Below are positions 1-8,321 of a stretch of DNA of 42,005 nt, piece by piece. The position numbers were made by a program, and so were the translations under genes. How positions within the stretch are numbered: the first letter of the stretch is position 1; each line of letters opens with the position of its first letter. Origin of the DNA: Collinsella aerofaciens (GTDB taxonomy: Bacteria > Actinomycetota > Coriobacteriia > Coriobacteriales > Coriobacteriaceae); assembly GCF_015546965.1 (NCBI RefSeq), contig NZ_JADMUF010000015.1, positions 1 through 42,005 of the forward strand, given 5' to 3'. The notes beneath the pieces are model-generated. The model was not told where the DNA came from and did not search any database. It was given only the letters and a program-made list of their open reading frames with translations.

Positions 1-79
1 CCGGGCCCGCGCCTTTAGACGCGAGCCCGGGGCCCGTGGGTTATACCCTAAGAGCAAACCACCCTTTTTAAGGGTGGTT
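1..79. repeat. Two stacked hairpins at window start
   Basis: A GC-rich hairpin (arms about 1-11 and 20-30, one mismatch) is followed by a perfect 9-bp hairpin with arms 57-65 and 71-79 (AACCACCCT / AGGGTGGTT). Neither has a following T-run, so a simple terminator is not obvious. The pairing of a GC-rich hairpin with an AAACCACCC...GGGTGG hairpin resembles the arrangement at the other end of the window (41937-41982). It could be the end or relic of an IS200/IS605-like element or the tail of an upstream transcript. The rest of 80-125 shows nothing recognisable. Confidence 0.4.
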
Positions 80-125
80 CTGATTGCAGCCAACGTACGT
101 CATAGCAATTCCCGGTAGGTCGAGG

Positions 126-213
126 GTGCCCCGCGGCGGTCTGGTGTTTTCATCTGAACGACTTTGCGAAGCAACCGGAGTGAAGATGAAAACACCAGAC
201 CGCCGCGGGGCAC
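126..213. repeat. 30-bp perfect inverted repeat upstream of purE
   Basis: Arms 126-155 and 184-213 are perfect reverse complements over 30 nt and enclose a 28-nt loop. The structure ends about 95 nt before the purE start codon. There is no T-run after the right arm, so it is not a textbook terminator. It could be a palindromic repeat element, a 5'-UTR stability or attenuation structure, or a bidirectional terminator remnant. No PurR box or purine riboswitch consensus was recognised in 214-308. Confidence 0.75.
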
Positions 214-308
214 TCGCAGACCGCAGGGACGGGAGCAGCTATACTACTCTCAGTAGTTAAGGGTCGCGGATTGGCCGCGTCGCCGTTCTCAACAGGAGGT
301 CTTTGTTT

Positions 309-773
309 ATGGCAGATCAGAAGCCGGTTGTCGGGATCATCATGGGTTCCAAGTCCGATCTGGGCGTTATGGAAGGCTGCACCGCCGAGCTCGAGGCGCT
401 GGGCGTGCCCTATGAGCTCGTGATTGCAAGCGCGCACCGCACGCCGGCGAAGGTCCATGAGTGGGCTTCGACTGCTGCCGATCGCGGTATCAAAGTGATT
501 ATCGCTGCCGCCGGCAAGGCCGCTCACCTGGGTGGTGTCGTGGCCGCCTTTACGCCGCTGCCGGTTATCGGTGTGCCTATGAAGACGAGTGACCTGGGCG
601 GCATGGATTCGCTGCTGTCGATGGTGCAGATGCCTTCGGGCGTGCCCGTGGCCTGCGTTGCCATCAATGGCGCCAAGAACGCCGCCATCTACGCCACGCA
701 GATTCTGGGCGCTTGCGACCCCGAGTACCGCAAGGTTATCGAGAAGATGAAGCAGGAGATGGCCGACGCCTAG
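309..773 (+). CDS. purE: 5-(carboxyamino)imidazole ribonucleotide mutase PurE
   Basis: Class I PurE, which converts N5-CAIR to CAIR in purine synthesis. The 154-aa protein has the family landmarks: GSKSD near the N-terminus, SAHRTP, the glycine-rich AAAGKAAHLGG segment, and the DSLLSMVQMP core. Length is normal for bacterial PurE (about 160 aa). The ATG at 309 is chosen because AGGAGG at 294-299 lies 9 nt upstream, whereas an in-frame TTG at 303 would sit only 3 nt from it. The usual partner purK is not adjacent; the next gene is a sortase, so this copy appears monocistronic or grouped only by chance. purF, purM and purN follow 3-7 kb downstream on the same strand. Confidence 0.96.
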   Translation: MADQKPVVGIIMGSKSDLGVMEGCTAELEALGVPYELVIASAHRTPAKVHEWASTAADRGIKVIIAAAGKAAHLGGVVAAFTPLPVIGVPMKTSDLGGMDSLLSMVQMPSGVPVACVAINGAKNAAIYATQILGACDPEYRKVIEKMKQEMADA

Positions 774-808
774 GCGTTCCGCCGTTTCACCGCAGTATAA
801 GGAGAGCC

Positions 809-1813
809 ATGTCCGACTATCAGGGAAAACGATTCAAGGCTTCTCAGATTCCCGATCCGTCGAAGCCGGGTGCTGCTCATGCGGCACAGCAGGGTCGGAC
901 ATCCTCTCCTCAACAGCCGCGCGCGCCGCGTTCCGTAACGCCGACGTCCCGTCGCCGCCAGGATACGCCGGCTGCGTATCGCCCTTCGTCATATGGCACG
1001 GCAAAGAAGCAGGCTCGGACGACGAGGCAGCTGAGTGACGCGCCGTCAAACTATGCCGAGCAGCCGCGTAAGAAACGCCGATCCATCATTCCCATCTTGC
1101 TCATCATCGTGGGCATCGGTCTGATTGTCGCCGCCGCCGCCATCTTTATCAATGCGCAGATTGGCTACAAGCAGGCGAGTGATTCGTATCAAAAGATCGA
1201 AAAGCAATATGTGAGCGATAAGGATGCCAGCGGCGTGCCGATTGTCGACTTTGACGCGCTTGCCCAGACGAACCCCGAGGTCGTTGGCTGGATTTACGCA
1301 CCCGGTACCAACATCAATTACCCCGTGGTGCAGACTAACAACAACTCCAAGTACCTCAATACGCTGTTTGATGGTACGGCGAATGCGTCGGGTGCGATCT
1401 TCTTGGATAGCGACGATACCGCGCCGGGAATGGTTGACCAGCAGACCACGATCTACGGACACCATATGAACGATGGGTCGATGTTCAACGTGATTTCGGA
1501 TACGACTGACCAGGCAACGTTCGATAGCATTGAACATGTGTACTACATCACACGGGATGCTGCGTATAAGCTGCGACCACTGGCGACCAAGGTCGTTGAG
1601 GACACGTATGCCAAGGCGCGCACGCCCAATTTTGAGGGCGACGACGGGCTCAAGAACTACCTGTCCGAGATGCTCGACGGTGCCTCTGCCGTGGCGAGCG
1701 ATGCCACCGATCGTGCCGCTTCGGCAACCAAGGTCGTAACGCTTGTGACCTGTCGTTCGTTATCGCTGAGCAACACGCGTGCCGTCATGGTGCTCACGCC
1801 GGTCGAGGAATAA
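809..1813 (+). CDS. Class B-like sortase
   Basis: Membrane-anchored cysteine transpeptidase of the sortase fold, 334 aa. Residues 1-90 are a basic, Pro/Arg/Gln-rich cytoplasmic tail, one membrane segment spans about 92-114, and the catalytic domain runs from about 150. It opens with NPEVVGWI and a PGTNINYPVV stretch typical of class B sortases. The catalytic triad is visible: His218 in IYGHHM, Cys315 in TLVTC and Arg324 in SNTRAV. The ATG at 809 has AAGGAG 4 nt upstream. Family knowledge links class B enzymes to dedicated substrates, pilus assembly or, in several Firmicutes and Actinobacteria, a housekeeping role. Two LAxTG surface proteins are encoded in this window at 17262 and 19996, but no substrate lies beside this gene, so the link is inference. 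The long N-terminal tail is unusual. Confidence 0.9.
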   Translation: MSDYQGKRFKASQIPDPSKPGAAHAAQQGRTSSPQQPRAPRSVTPTSRRRQDTPAAYRPSSYGTAKKQARTTRQLSDAPSNYAEQPRKKRRSIIPILLIIVGIGLIVAAAAIFINAQIGYKQASDSYQKIEKQYVSDKDASGVPIVDFDALAQTNPEVVGWIYAPGTNINYPVVQTNNNSKYLNTLFDGTANASGAIFLDSDDTAPGMVDQQTTIYGHHMNDGSMFNVISDTTDQATFDSIEHVYYITRDAAYKLRPLATKVVEDTYAKARTPNFEGDDGLKNYLSEMLDGASAVASDATDRAASATKVVTLVTCRSLSLSNTRAVMVLTPVEE

Positions 1814-1880
1814 GTTGTTCGAGAATAGCTAAAAAGCCACGTCCCAAATTGGCTACTCAATGACGGTGAAAGGGGAAATG

Positions 1881-2297
1881 ATGCTCGAGAATGGCAAAAC
1901 GATGCCTTCGATTGATGCTTGGCTGCGCGAGGCCAAGGCCGATTCGTCGGCACCTGCGTGCGGTATGTATCTGACACATAACGGTGTGGTGCGCGCGACG
2001 CCCAAGGCCGAGGCGCGCGGTGTCGAGACCGACGGCGTGGCGCCGGGCCACAAGGTGGGCGGCATGGTGTTTGGCTACGACGCCAGCAAGGTGCAGGCTG
2101 CTATCGAGGCCACGCGCGCGATGCCGGGTATCGGCTATGTGCGCGTGTGGCTGGCGAGCGGTGAGCTTGCCGTAGGCGACGACATCATGCTCGTGCTCAT
2201 CGGCGGGGACATTCGCCCGCACGTGGTCGATGCGCTGCAGGCGCTCGTTGGCACCATCAAGAACGAATGCGTGAGTGAGGTCGAGCACGAGGCGTAG
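1881..2297 (+). CDS. moaE: MoaE-like molybdenum cofactor protein
   Basis: 138-aa protein resembling the short MoaE-type proteins annotated in anaerobic Firmicutes and Coriobacteriia. MoaE is the large subunit of molybdopterin synthase. Visible features are an N-terminal helix (PSIDAWLREAKAD), a GMYLTHNGVVR strand, and a C-terminal VGDDIMLVLIGGDIRPHVVD block. In-frame ATG codons occur at 1860, 1878 and 1881. AAGGGGA at 1870-1876 is best spaced for 1881, so that start is used. No moaD, moaA or other cofactor gene is nearby, so whether it works as a catalytic MoaE cannot be read from context. It converges on the minus-strand gene at 2388 with a shared terminator between them. Confidence 0.75.
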   Translation: MLENGKTMPSIDAWLREAKADSSAPACGMYLTHNGVVRATPKAEARGVETDGVAPGHKVGGMVFGYDASKVQAAIEATRAMPGIGYVRVWLASGELAVGDDIMLVLIGGDIRPHVVDALQALVGTIKNECVSEVEHEA

Positions 2298-2327
2298 AGG
2301 CTTGCGTCGATAGAAGACTCGTTTATA

Positions 2328-2366
2328 AAAATGCCCCCCGGTACGTGTGATACCGGGGGGCATTTT
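2328..2366. terminator. Bidirectional intrinsic terminator
   Basis: A perfect 16-bp stem (2328-2343 with 2351-2366) with a 7-nt loop, flanked by A-run and T-run, lies between the convergent genes ending at 2297 (+) and 2388 (-). The symmetrical A/T flanks allow it to terminate both. Confidence 0.9.
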
Positions 2367-2387
2367 GCGTTTTGGGTGCGGTGGACG

Positions 2388-3617
2388 CTACACGCGCGTC
2401 GCATCCTTGGGGCTCATGGTCATGCTCTGGAAGCGGTTCTCCATGTAGTCGTTATCGAAATACTTGCCGTAGAACTGCGCGACGGGAATATCCGGCTCCG
2501 TGCCGTTGACGCGCTGGTACCAATAATCGAGCGATTGCAGCGTCATGACGCCGTCGACCAGCATAATGATGGTGAAGATGACGGTAGCCGAGTAGCGACT
2601 CTTCCACGGAATCATGTTGATGAGCTTGAGCAGCCTCGGCAGCAGCAGCTTGATCCAGATGAGGCCACCCAGGCCCCACAGGCAGGCGAAGCCCGTGCAG
2701 GTACGTCCGCCGGTAAGGACGGCGAGCGGATCGGGCATGCCAAAGAGCTTCATATGCGAGTAGCTCCACGAGACCACGCCAAACGAGGTCTGCATAAACC
2801 AGCCCACGAACACCTCAAAGCTTGCACCGAGCAGCGCGCTCACCAAAAAGATAATGATGGGGTTCTTTTTGTAGAAGCGGTTGAGCACCATGGTCATGAG
2901 TACGGCGCCAAATCCGTAGATGGGGCTGAAGGGGCCAAACAGCATGCCGGCGCGGTTCTGGAAGACGCCCGGGTCGTCGACCGTCATGTGCCAGATGTCC
3001 TCGGCGATCAGGCCGAGTATGCAGCAGACAAAGAATACCCAGAACAGGTTGAAGTAGTTGAGCTTGATGTAGCCTTCGCCGGTTTCATCGCGCCCGAGCA
3101 TGCCCTCGGCTGCGGCGTCGCGATCGAGCATCTCCTGCAGGCGGCGCTGCAGCTCGCGCTCCTGGCGCAGCGTGGGGTCGACGGTGGCCGAAAGCGCGAC
3201 GAGGATGCCGAGCTGGATGGCAGGGCGAAGCAAGAAGGGCCCGATGCCCTGGAGCATCACGTCAACCAAAAGCTCGACGACGGTGAATGCAATAAGGATG
3301 TAGGACAGGCGAGCGGCGTTGCGGCGCTGGTTTTTGATAAGGTCCAGGCCAAAGATGATCAGGATGACGGCGCTTGCCGCAGAGAGCATGATGCCGGCGA
3401 CGATAAGGCCGACCGCGACGAGCGTGTTGTCGCCGAGCTTGGCGGCGGCGTTGCCGTTGATGAGCGCGGTGATGACCTGCCACATAAAGGCGCCGACCGA
3501 AGGGAGCGTGCCCACGCCGGACAGGATGCATAGGACGGCGTACACCTTAATGATGAGGGGGATCTTCTTGACCTCCATGGCGCTGGGGACGCTGGGGTCG
3601 AGTTCGTTTCGATCCAT
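2388..3617 (-). CDS. CmpB-type (putative ABC transporter type IV) membrane protein
   Basis: 409-aa polytopic membrane protein. The N-terminal half (about 20-180) carries several hydrophobic segments. A charged amphipathic stretch at about 180-220 (LRQERELQRRLQEMLDRD) may be cytoplasmic. The C-terminal half begins near YFNLFWVFFVCC and contains GMLFGPFSPIYGFGAVL, which matches the family called putative ABC transporter type IV (CmpB, PF06541). No ATPase partner is adjacent, so transport is unproven. The start at 3617 is chosen because AGAAAGG sits 6 nt upstream; the frame stays open about 59 codons further but without support. Confidence 0.75.
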   Translation of the reverse strand: MDRNELDPSVPSAMEVKKIPLIIKVYAVLCILSGVGTLPSVGAFMWQVITALINGNAAAKLGDNTLVAVGLIVAGIMLSAASAVILIIFGLDLIKNQRRNAARLSYILIAFTVVELLVDVMLQGIGPFLLRPAIQLGILVALSATVDPTLRQERELQRRLQEMLDRDAAAEGMLGRDETGEGYIKLNYFNLFWVFFVCCILGLIAEDIWHMTVDDPGVFQNRAGMLFGPFSPIYGFGAVLMTMVLNRFYKKNPIIIFLVSALLGASFEVFVGWFMQTSFGVVSWSYSHMKLFGMPDPLAVLTGGRTCTGFACLWGLGGLIWIKLLLPRLLKLINMIPWKSRYSATVIFTIIMLVDGVMTLQSLDYWYQRVNGTEPDIPVAQFYGKYFDNDYMENRFQSMTMSPKDATRV

Positions 3618-3864
3618 ACATAACCTTTCTCGTTTTGCTGTAGGTACAAGGATACGCCGCCGACCTGCCAAAAGACAGGACGAACGTCCTAATTGCAACA
3701 ATGCAAGCCCCAACGGCGGGCGAGACGCGTCGCAACGGAAGTATGCGGGATCGTCGGCCCCGAGGCGGTTGCCCAATAAAATGTTTGGCTGCAAAACGGA
3801 TTATAAGCTCGGTGGGCTTTTAAAAAGCGCTGTTCATGCGCGGGAGTGCTTGTCTTGCCGTGCG

Positions 3865-3870
3865 TATAAT
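3865..3870 (+). promoter_or_regulatory. Candidate -10 box for purF
   Basis: A perfect TATAAT lies 41 nt upstream of the purF start codon. No convincing -35 hexamer is seen at 16-18 nt spacing, so only the -10 is proposed. Confidence 0.5.
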
Positions 3871-3911
3871 AGGGCAGGTAACGCCAAATAACGAGGCTCT
3901 GAGGGGATGCC

Positions 3912-5582
3912 ATGTCTCAAGAAACCATCCGCGCGGCCGAGCGTGCCGCGGGACAGGTGAAGACCATGTCGACGTATGATCCGGACTCCGACCAGCTGCA
4001 TGAGGAATGCGGCATTTTTGGTGTGTGGGCACCCGATCGCGATGTGGCTCGACTGACGTACTTTGGTCTGCGCGCGCTGCAGCATCGCGGCCAGGAATCG
4101 GCGGGAATCGCCGTGGGTGATGGCGGCACGGTTATGGTCCGCAAGGATCTGGGCCTGCTCGACCGCGTGTTCTCCAACGCCGACCTGTCGACGCTCTCCG
4201 GCCAGCTGGCCGTGGGCCACGTGCGCTATGGCACTGCCGGTGCCAAGAGCTGGGAAGCCTCGCAGCCGCATCTCTCCACCATCAACAGCGTCATTATCGC
4301 GCTTGCTCACAACGGCACTCTGGTCAACACCGACGAGCTGCGCCGCCAGCTGATCGAGCTGGGCGTGCCGTTCCTCTCCAATTCGGATTCCGAGGTCGCG
4401 ACCAAGCTTATCGGCTACTTTGCTCAGCGTACAGGCCATCTGCGCGAGGGCATTCGCAAGACCATGGAGCTCGTGCGCGGCGGCTACGCCATGACGCTCA
4501 TCAACGAGCAGGCGCTCTACGCATTCCGCGATCCGCACGGCATTCGCCCGCTCGTGCTGGGCAAGCTGGTGGACGAGGGTCTGGACCAGGCCGATGCCGC
4601 ATCCGTTTCGCAGCTGCCCTCGCAAGACGGCGCCACGACGGTCGACTCCGCCGTCCATGTCACGCGCGCCGGCGGCTGGGTCGTTGCTTCCGAGACCTGC
4701 GCACTCGACATCGTGGGTGCCGAGTACGTCCGTGACGTCCGTCCCGGCGAGATCTTGCGCATCAGCGCCGAGGGTCTGGTATCCGAGCAGGGCGTGCCTG
4801 CAGCCGAAGAGCCCGCAAACTGCATCTTTGAGCAGGTCTACTTTGCCCGCCCCGACTCCATCATGAACGGCAAGAGCGTCTATGCCTGCCGTTACGACAT
4901 GGGTCGTCAGCTGGCACACGAAGAGCCCGTCGAGGCCGACCTGGTCATCGGCGTGCCCGACTCCGGCCTGCCGCCTGCGGAGGGCTATTCGCACGAGAGC
5001 GGCATTCCCTTTGGCGAGGGCCTCATCAAGAACCGTTACGTGGGCCGTACGTTTATCGAGCCTACGCAGGAGTTGCGCGCCATGGGCGTGCGCATGAAGC
5101 TTAACCCGCTGCGCGACAACATCGAGGGCAAGCGCCTGGTCGTCATCGACGACTCCATCGTGCGCGGCACCACCATGGTGCAGCTCGTCAAGATGCTGCG
5201 CAACGCTGGCGCCAAGGAGATTCATATCCGCATCAACTCGCCCGAGGTCATCTGGCCGTGCTTCTACGGTATCGATACCGACGTGCAGTCGCAGCTTATC
5301 AGCGCCAACAAGACGGTCGACGAGATTTGCGAGTATATCGGCGCCGATTCGCTGGCTTTCCTTTCGGTCGAGGGCCTGCTGAAGGTCATGCCCAAGGGCG
5401 GTTACTGCGATGCGTGCTTTACCGGACGCTACCCCGTGGCGATTCCCGAGAGCTTTGGCCGCGACAAGTTTATGGAGGGCTTTAAGCCCCGCAACCTGGA
5501 CAAGCCACTGCACTTTGACGACGACGCCGTGGTCGAGAAATACGACGACCGCAGCTGGGAAGAGGAGCACGGCGAGGCCTAA
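3912..5582 (+). CDS. purF: Amidophosphoribosyltransferase PurF ([4Fe-4S] type)
   Basis: Catalyses the committed step of purine synthesis, PRPP plus glutamine to phosphoribosylamine. The 556-aa protein has an N-terminal propeptide of about 32 residues before the predicted nucleophile Cys33 in EECGIFG, as in the self-processing Bacillus-type enzyme. The glutaminase domain is followed by a phosphoribosyltransferase domain with the PRPP loop VVIDDSIVRGT at about 411-420. Four cysteines fit the structural [4Fe-4S] cluster of the Bacillus type: Cys304 (ANCIFEQ), Cys450 (WPCFYG), Cys499 and Cys502 (YCDAC). In that enzyme the cluster makes it oxygen-labile, which fits an anaerobe. The ATG at 3912 has GAGGGG 5 nt upstream; an internal ATG at 3966 would still leave a short propeptide. 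The stop codon is the first three bases of a palindromic repeat (5580-5622). Confidence 0.96.
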   Translation: MSQETIRAAERAAGQVKTMSTYDPDSDQLHEECGIFGVWAPDRDVARLTYFGLRALQHRGQESAGIAVGDGGTVMVRKDLGLLDRVFSNADLSTLSGQLAVGHVRYGTAGAKSWEASQPHLSTINSVIIALAHNGTLVNTDELRRQLIELGVPFLSNSDSEVATKLIGYFAQRTGHLREGIRKTMELVRGGYAMTLINEQALYAFRDPHGIRPLVLGKLVDEGLDQADAASVSQLPSQDGATTVDSAVHVTRAGGWVVASETCALDIVGAEYVRDVRPGEILRISAEGLVSEQGVPAAEEPANCIFEQVYFARPDSIMNGKSVYACRYDMGRQLAHEEPVEADLVIGVPDSGLPPAEGYSHESGIPFGEGLIKNRYVGRTFIEPTQELRAMGVRMKLNPLRDNIEGKRLVVIDDSIVRGTTMVQLVKMLRNAGAKEIHIRINSPEVIWPCFYGIDTDVQSQLISANKTVDEICEYIGADSLAFLSVEGLLKVMPKGGYCDACFTGRYPVAIPESFGRDKFMEGFKPRNLDKPLHFDDDAVVEKYDDRSWEEEHGEA

Positions 5583-5622
5583 AACCTGCCATTTAGGGAC
5601 AGGTTTATTTTGGTAGGTTTTA
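5580..5622. repeat. GGGACAG palindromic repeat, copy 1, on purF stop codon
   Basis: A 43-bp imperfect palindrome starts TAAAACCTGCC and ends GGTAGGTTTTA, with GGGACAGG in the middle. Its first three bases are the purF stop codon. Related copies are at 29351-29393 and 29515-29555. It may act as a weak terminator between purF and purM. Confidence 0.8.
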
Positions 5623-5739
5623 CCTGCTGTTTTGTTGATATGACGGCGCGTGCTGTTATGGCGCGCGCCAAAATGAACGCAACTATGAGTACCGTTTGGC
5701 GCCCGCGCGGCGCCACGGTAGTGGGAGAGGAAGGCCCAG

Positions 5740-6843
5740 ATGAGCGACAGCAAGCATGTGACGTACGAGGACGCCGGCGTCGATACCGCCGAGGGCGGCC
5801 GCGCCGTCGACGCTATTAAGCAGATGGTCAAGGACACCAACCGCCCCGAGGTCATCGGCGGTATCGGCGGCTTCGGTGGCCTGTTCTCGGCCGCCGCGCT
5901 TAAGGATATGGAAGACCCGATTCTGATCAGCGGTACCGACGGCGTGGGCACCAAACTCGTGCTCGCTCAGATCATGGACCGTCACGAGACGGTGGGCCAG
6001 GACCTGGTCGCCATGTGCGTCAACGATATTCTGGCTTCGGGCGCCGAGCCGCTGTTCTTCCTGGACTACGTTGCCATCGGCCACATTGAGGCCGAGCACA
6101 TGGCAAAGATCATCAAGGGTGTGGCCGATGGCTGCAAGCTCGCGGGCTGCGCGCTCGTGGGCGGCGAGATGGCTGAGCACCCGGGCGTCATGGCTCCGGC
6201 CGACTACGACCTTGCCGGCTTTACCGTGGGCGTCGTCGACCGTCCCAAGATGCTCGATCCCGCAAACGTCCGCCCGGGCGATGTGATCCTGGGCCTGCCT
6301 TCCACCGGTGTGCACTCCAACGGCTATTCGCTCGTGCGCAAGGTCATCGGCGTCGACGGCATTAAGCCGGGCACGCCCGAGGCCGCCGCTAAGGCCGAGG
6401 AGCTGAGCCGTCCGCTCGAGGAACTCGGCGGTGCATCGCTGGCAGACGCCCTGTTGGCCCCCACGCGCATCTATGTCAAGCCGATTCTTGAGCTGCTCCG
6501 CGGCGGCGCTCCGGTGCACGCCATCGCCCACATCACTGGCGGTGGTATTACCGAGAACCTCAACCGCGCGCTCGCCGACGACGTCGACGCCGTGGTCACC
6601 CGCAACGGCGCCGAGATGGGTTGGGACGTTCCGCCCGTCATCACCTACGTGTCGCGCCAGGCCGAGCTTGCGCCCAACGAGGCGTGCAAGACCTTCAACA
6701 TGGGCGTCGGCCTGTGCCTGATCGTCGCCCCCGAGGACGAGGCCGCGGTGACCGAGGCTCTGGTCGCGCTGGGCGAGAAGCCGTTCCGCGTGGGCGAGTG
6801 CGTCGAGGGTTCCGGTAAGGTCGTGTACTCCGATGAGCGCTAA
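5740..6843 (+). CDS. purM: Phosphoribosylformylglycinamidine cyclo-ligase PurM
   Basis: AIR synthetase, which closes the imidazole ring by converting FGAM plus ATP to AIR. The 367-aa product has the glycine-rich GIGGFGGLF at about 41-49, GTDGVGTK at 65-72, MCVNDIL at 92-98, and GGEMAEHPG with the following Asp/Gly pattern typical of the PurM/SelD ATP-binding fold. Length is slightly above the usual 345-350 aa, mainly at the N-terminus. The ATG at 5740 is preceded by GAGAGGAAGG. Its last 11 nt overlap purN in a different frame, which suggests translational coupling. It lies 157 nt downstream of purF with a palindromic repeat between. Confidence 0.95.
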   Translation: MSDSKHVTYEDAGVDTAEGGRAVDAIKQMVKDTNRPEVIGGIGGFGGLFSAAALKDMEDPILISGTDGVGTKLVLAQIMDRHETVGQDLVAMCVNDILASGAEPLFFLDYVAIGHIEAEHMAKIIKGVADGCKLAGCALVGGEMAEHPGVMAPADYDLAGFTVGVVDRPKMLDPANVRPGDVILGLPSTGVHSNGYSLVRKVIGVDGIKPGTPEAAAKAEELSRPLEELGGASLADALLAPTRIYVKPILELLRGGAPVHAIAHITGGGITENLNRALADDVDAVVTRNGAEMGWDVPPVITYVSRQAELAPNEACKTFNMGVGLCLIVAPEDEAAVTEALVALGEKPFRVGECVEGSGKVVYSDER

Positions 6844-7534
6844 CGAGCAGATGACTGCTGCCGAGGGCCTGGATTTTGTGCCCTATACCCGTCCGACTGG
6901 CACCGATACGGCCGAGCCGCTCAAGATCGGTGTGCTCATCAGCGGTTCGGGTACCAACCTGCAGGCGCTGATCGATCTGATCGCTGCCGGCAAGCTCAAC
7001 GCTTCGATTGAGCTTGTGGTGTCGAGCCGTCCTTCGGCTAAGGGTTTGCAGCGCGCTGAGCGCGCGGGCATCCAGACGCTCACACTGTCCAAGGATGTCT
7101 ATGCCGACCCTATTGCCGCCGACGAGATCATCGCGCACGAGCTTCTCGAGCGCGGCTGCGAGTATGTGGTCATGGCCGGCTACATGCGCATGGTGCACAC
7201 GCCGCTGCTGGCGGCGTTTCCCAACCGCGTGGTCAACTTGCATCCGGCGCTGCTGCCGAGCTTTACCGGTGCGCATGCGATTGACGACGCCTTTGCGCGC
7301 GGCGTCAAGGTAACTGGCGTGACCGTGCATTTTGCCAACGAGATCTACGACAACGGTCCCATCATCGCCCAGCGCGCGCTGGCTGTCGAGGAAGGTTGGG
7401 ATATCGACACGCTCGAGGAGCACATCCACGCGATTGAGCACGTGCTGTATCCCGAGGTTGTTCAGATGCTCGCCGACGGCCGTGTCCACGTGCTGGAGAG
7501 CGGCAAGGTCGCAATTGATGCACCCCGCGGCTAG
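6833..7534 (+). CDS. purN: Phosphoribosylglycinamide formyltransferase PurN
   Basis: 10-formyltetrahydrofolate-dependent GAR transformylase of IMP synthesis, 233 aa. The Rossmann-type core starts at about 30 (LKIGVLISGSGTNLQ). The catalytic residues are visible as Asn135 and His137 in NLHPALLPSF and Asp173 in YDNGPIIAQ. An N-terminal extension of about 30 residues precedes the fold. The ATG at 6833 lies inside the end of purM (11-nt overlap); a later ATG at 6851 is possible, but the overlap suggests coupling. The folate cofactor pathway is represented by the FolP-FolK fusion at 38392. A hairpin terminator follows. Confidence 0.95.
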   Translation: MSANEQMTAAEGLDFVPYTRPTGTDTAEPLKIGVLISGSGTNLQALIDLIAAGKLNASIELVVSSRPSAKGLQRAERAGIQTLTLSKDVYADPIAADEIIAHELLERGCEYVVMAGYMRMVHTPLLAAFPNRVVNLHPALLPSFTGAHAIDDAFARGVKVTGVTVHFANEIYDNGPIIAQRALAVEEGWDIDTLEEHIHAIEHVLYPEVVQMLADGRVHVLESGKVAIDAPRG

Positions 7535-7564
7535 CGGTGCACAGTACAATTTAGCCGAGTAGTC

Positions 7565-7606
7565 AGGGTGGTCATTGGCGCCAAGGCGCGCGTGGCCACC
7601 TTTTGT
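7565..7606 (+). terminator. Intrinsic terminator after purN
   Basis: A stem of about 10 bp (7565-7574 with 7593-7602, including G-U pairs) encloses a small TTGGCGCCAA palindrome and runs into TTTTGTTTTA. It ends the purM-purN unit. Confidence 0.75.
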
Positions 7607-7614
7607 TTTAGGTA

Positions 7615-7668
7615 GTCATTGGGGACGTTCTTTAACGACTGGCCATTCAAGAACGTCGCAGGTGACTA
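7615..7668. repeat. TTGGGGAC-containing imperfect palindrome
   Basis: Arms of about 18 nt around GACGTTCTT (left, about 7629) and AAGAACGTC (right, about 7651) flank a 16-nt loop, with GGGGAC in the left arm. It belongs to the loosely related GGGGACA hairpins of this window and sits just before the PTS EIIA gene. Confidence 0.5.
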
Positions 7669-7686
7669 GATGAGAGAGGTGAGCGC

Positions 7687-8151
7687 ATGGCGGATAACGA
7701 AGCGCTGTTTACGCCTGAGCTGGTGTTTTTTGATTGGGAGTGTGCGACGCCGGATGAGGTGTTTGCGCGGCTCGAGGGCGAGCTTGCACCGCGTGGCTAC
7801 ATTGCGTCCGGTTGGCTCGACGCCGTTCGCACGCGCGAGGATGCCTATCCCACGGGTCTTGCCATGCCGGCGGCAAACATTGCCATTCCGCATACCGATC
7901 CGGGGTTTGTGGCCAAGCCCTATATCGCGGTGGTGAAGCCCGCCGCGCCCGTGACATTTAACGCTATGGCTGGCATGGGCGCTCCGGTGCCGGCGCAGAT
8001 CGTCATCAATTTGGGTATTGCCGAGCCGGGTGGCCAGGTCGAGGCCCTGCAGGCACTCATGAACATCTTTATGGGCGCCGATGCCGCAGCCGACGTGCTC
8101 GGCCAGACCACGCCCCAGGGCATGGTCGACGCCATCCGCCGCCACTTCTAA
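7687..8151 (+). CDS. PTS EIIA component (fructose/galactitol type 2)
   Basis: 154-aa single-domain protein matching PTS EIIA type 2, the phosphocarrier that receives phosphate from HPr and passes it to an EIIB. The likely phosphorylated His69 lies in NIAIPHTDP, preceded by GLAMPAAN as in galactitol-type EIIA proteins. GAGAGG lies upstream of the ATG at 7687. No EIIB or EIIC gene is next to it, so it is an orphan whose sugar cannot be inferred; it may serve a distant permease or be regulatory. It stands between the purMN terminator and the foldase gene. Confidence 0.85.
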   Translation: MADNEALFTPELVFFDWECATPDEVFARLEGELAPRGYIASGWLDAVRTREDAYPTGLAMPAANIAIPHTDPGFVAKPYIAVVKPAAPVTFNAMAGMGAPVPAQIVINLGIAEPGGQVEALQALMNIFMGADAAADVLGQTTPQGMVDAIRRHF

Positions 8152-8167
8152 GGTGGGGCTGAGTCGG

Positions 8168-8260
8168 CACTTGGGGACTGTCCCTAACTGCCGGCTGCCA
8201 GAGCTGTCCCCTTTGCACCAAAATGGTGCAGATTAACCTGTCCCCAATGCACCAAGCGTG
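8168..8260. repeat. Cluster of GGGGAC/GTCCCC hairpins
   Basis: The stretch holds GGGGACTGTCCC near 8173, a GTCCCC at about 8207, a perfect TGCACCA-AAA-TGGTGCA hairpin (8214-8230), and CCTGTCCCCAATGCACC near 8238. It is a mosaic of GGGGACAG-type half sites with no coding potential. It may also terminate the EIIA transcript, although no long T-run follows. Confidence 0.6.
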
Positions 8261-8321
8261 CCGCGGGGGCTGCGTTGTGACACAATGGCGTTTGTTCGAT
8301 TCGTGATGCGAAAGGCCAACT

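Noticed and set aside
214-308. Purine riboswitch or PurR box before purE
   Set aside because: No three-way-junction core or known operator sequence could be recognised; only the upstream palindrome is clear.
2388-3794. Longer version of the CmpB-type protein starting at 3794
   Set aside because: The extra 59 residues have shadow-like composition and no ribosome-binding site; AGAAAGG supports 3617.
3834-5954. A 706-codon open frame antisense to purF
   Set aside because: It mirrors a fully conserved purF and has no recognisable domain; long antisense frames are common in high-GC DNA.
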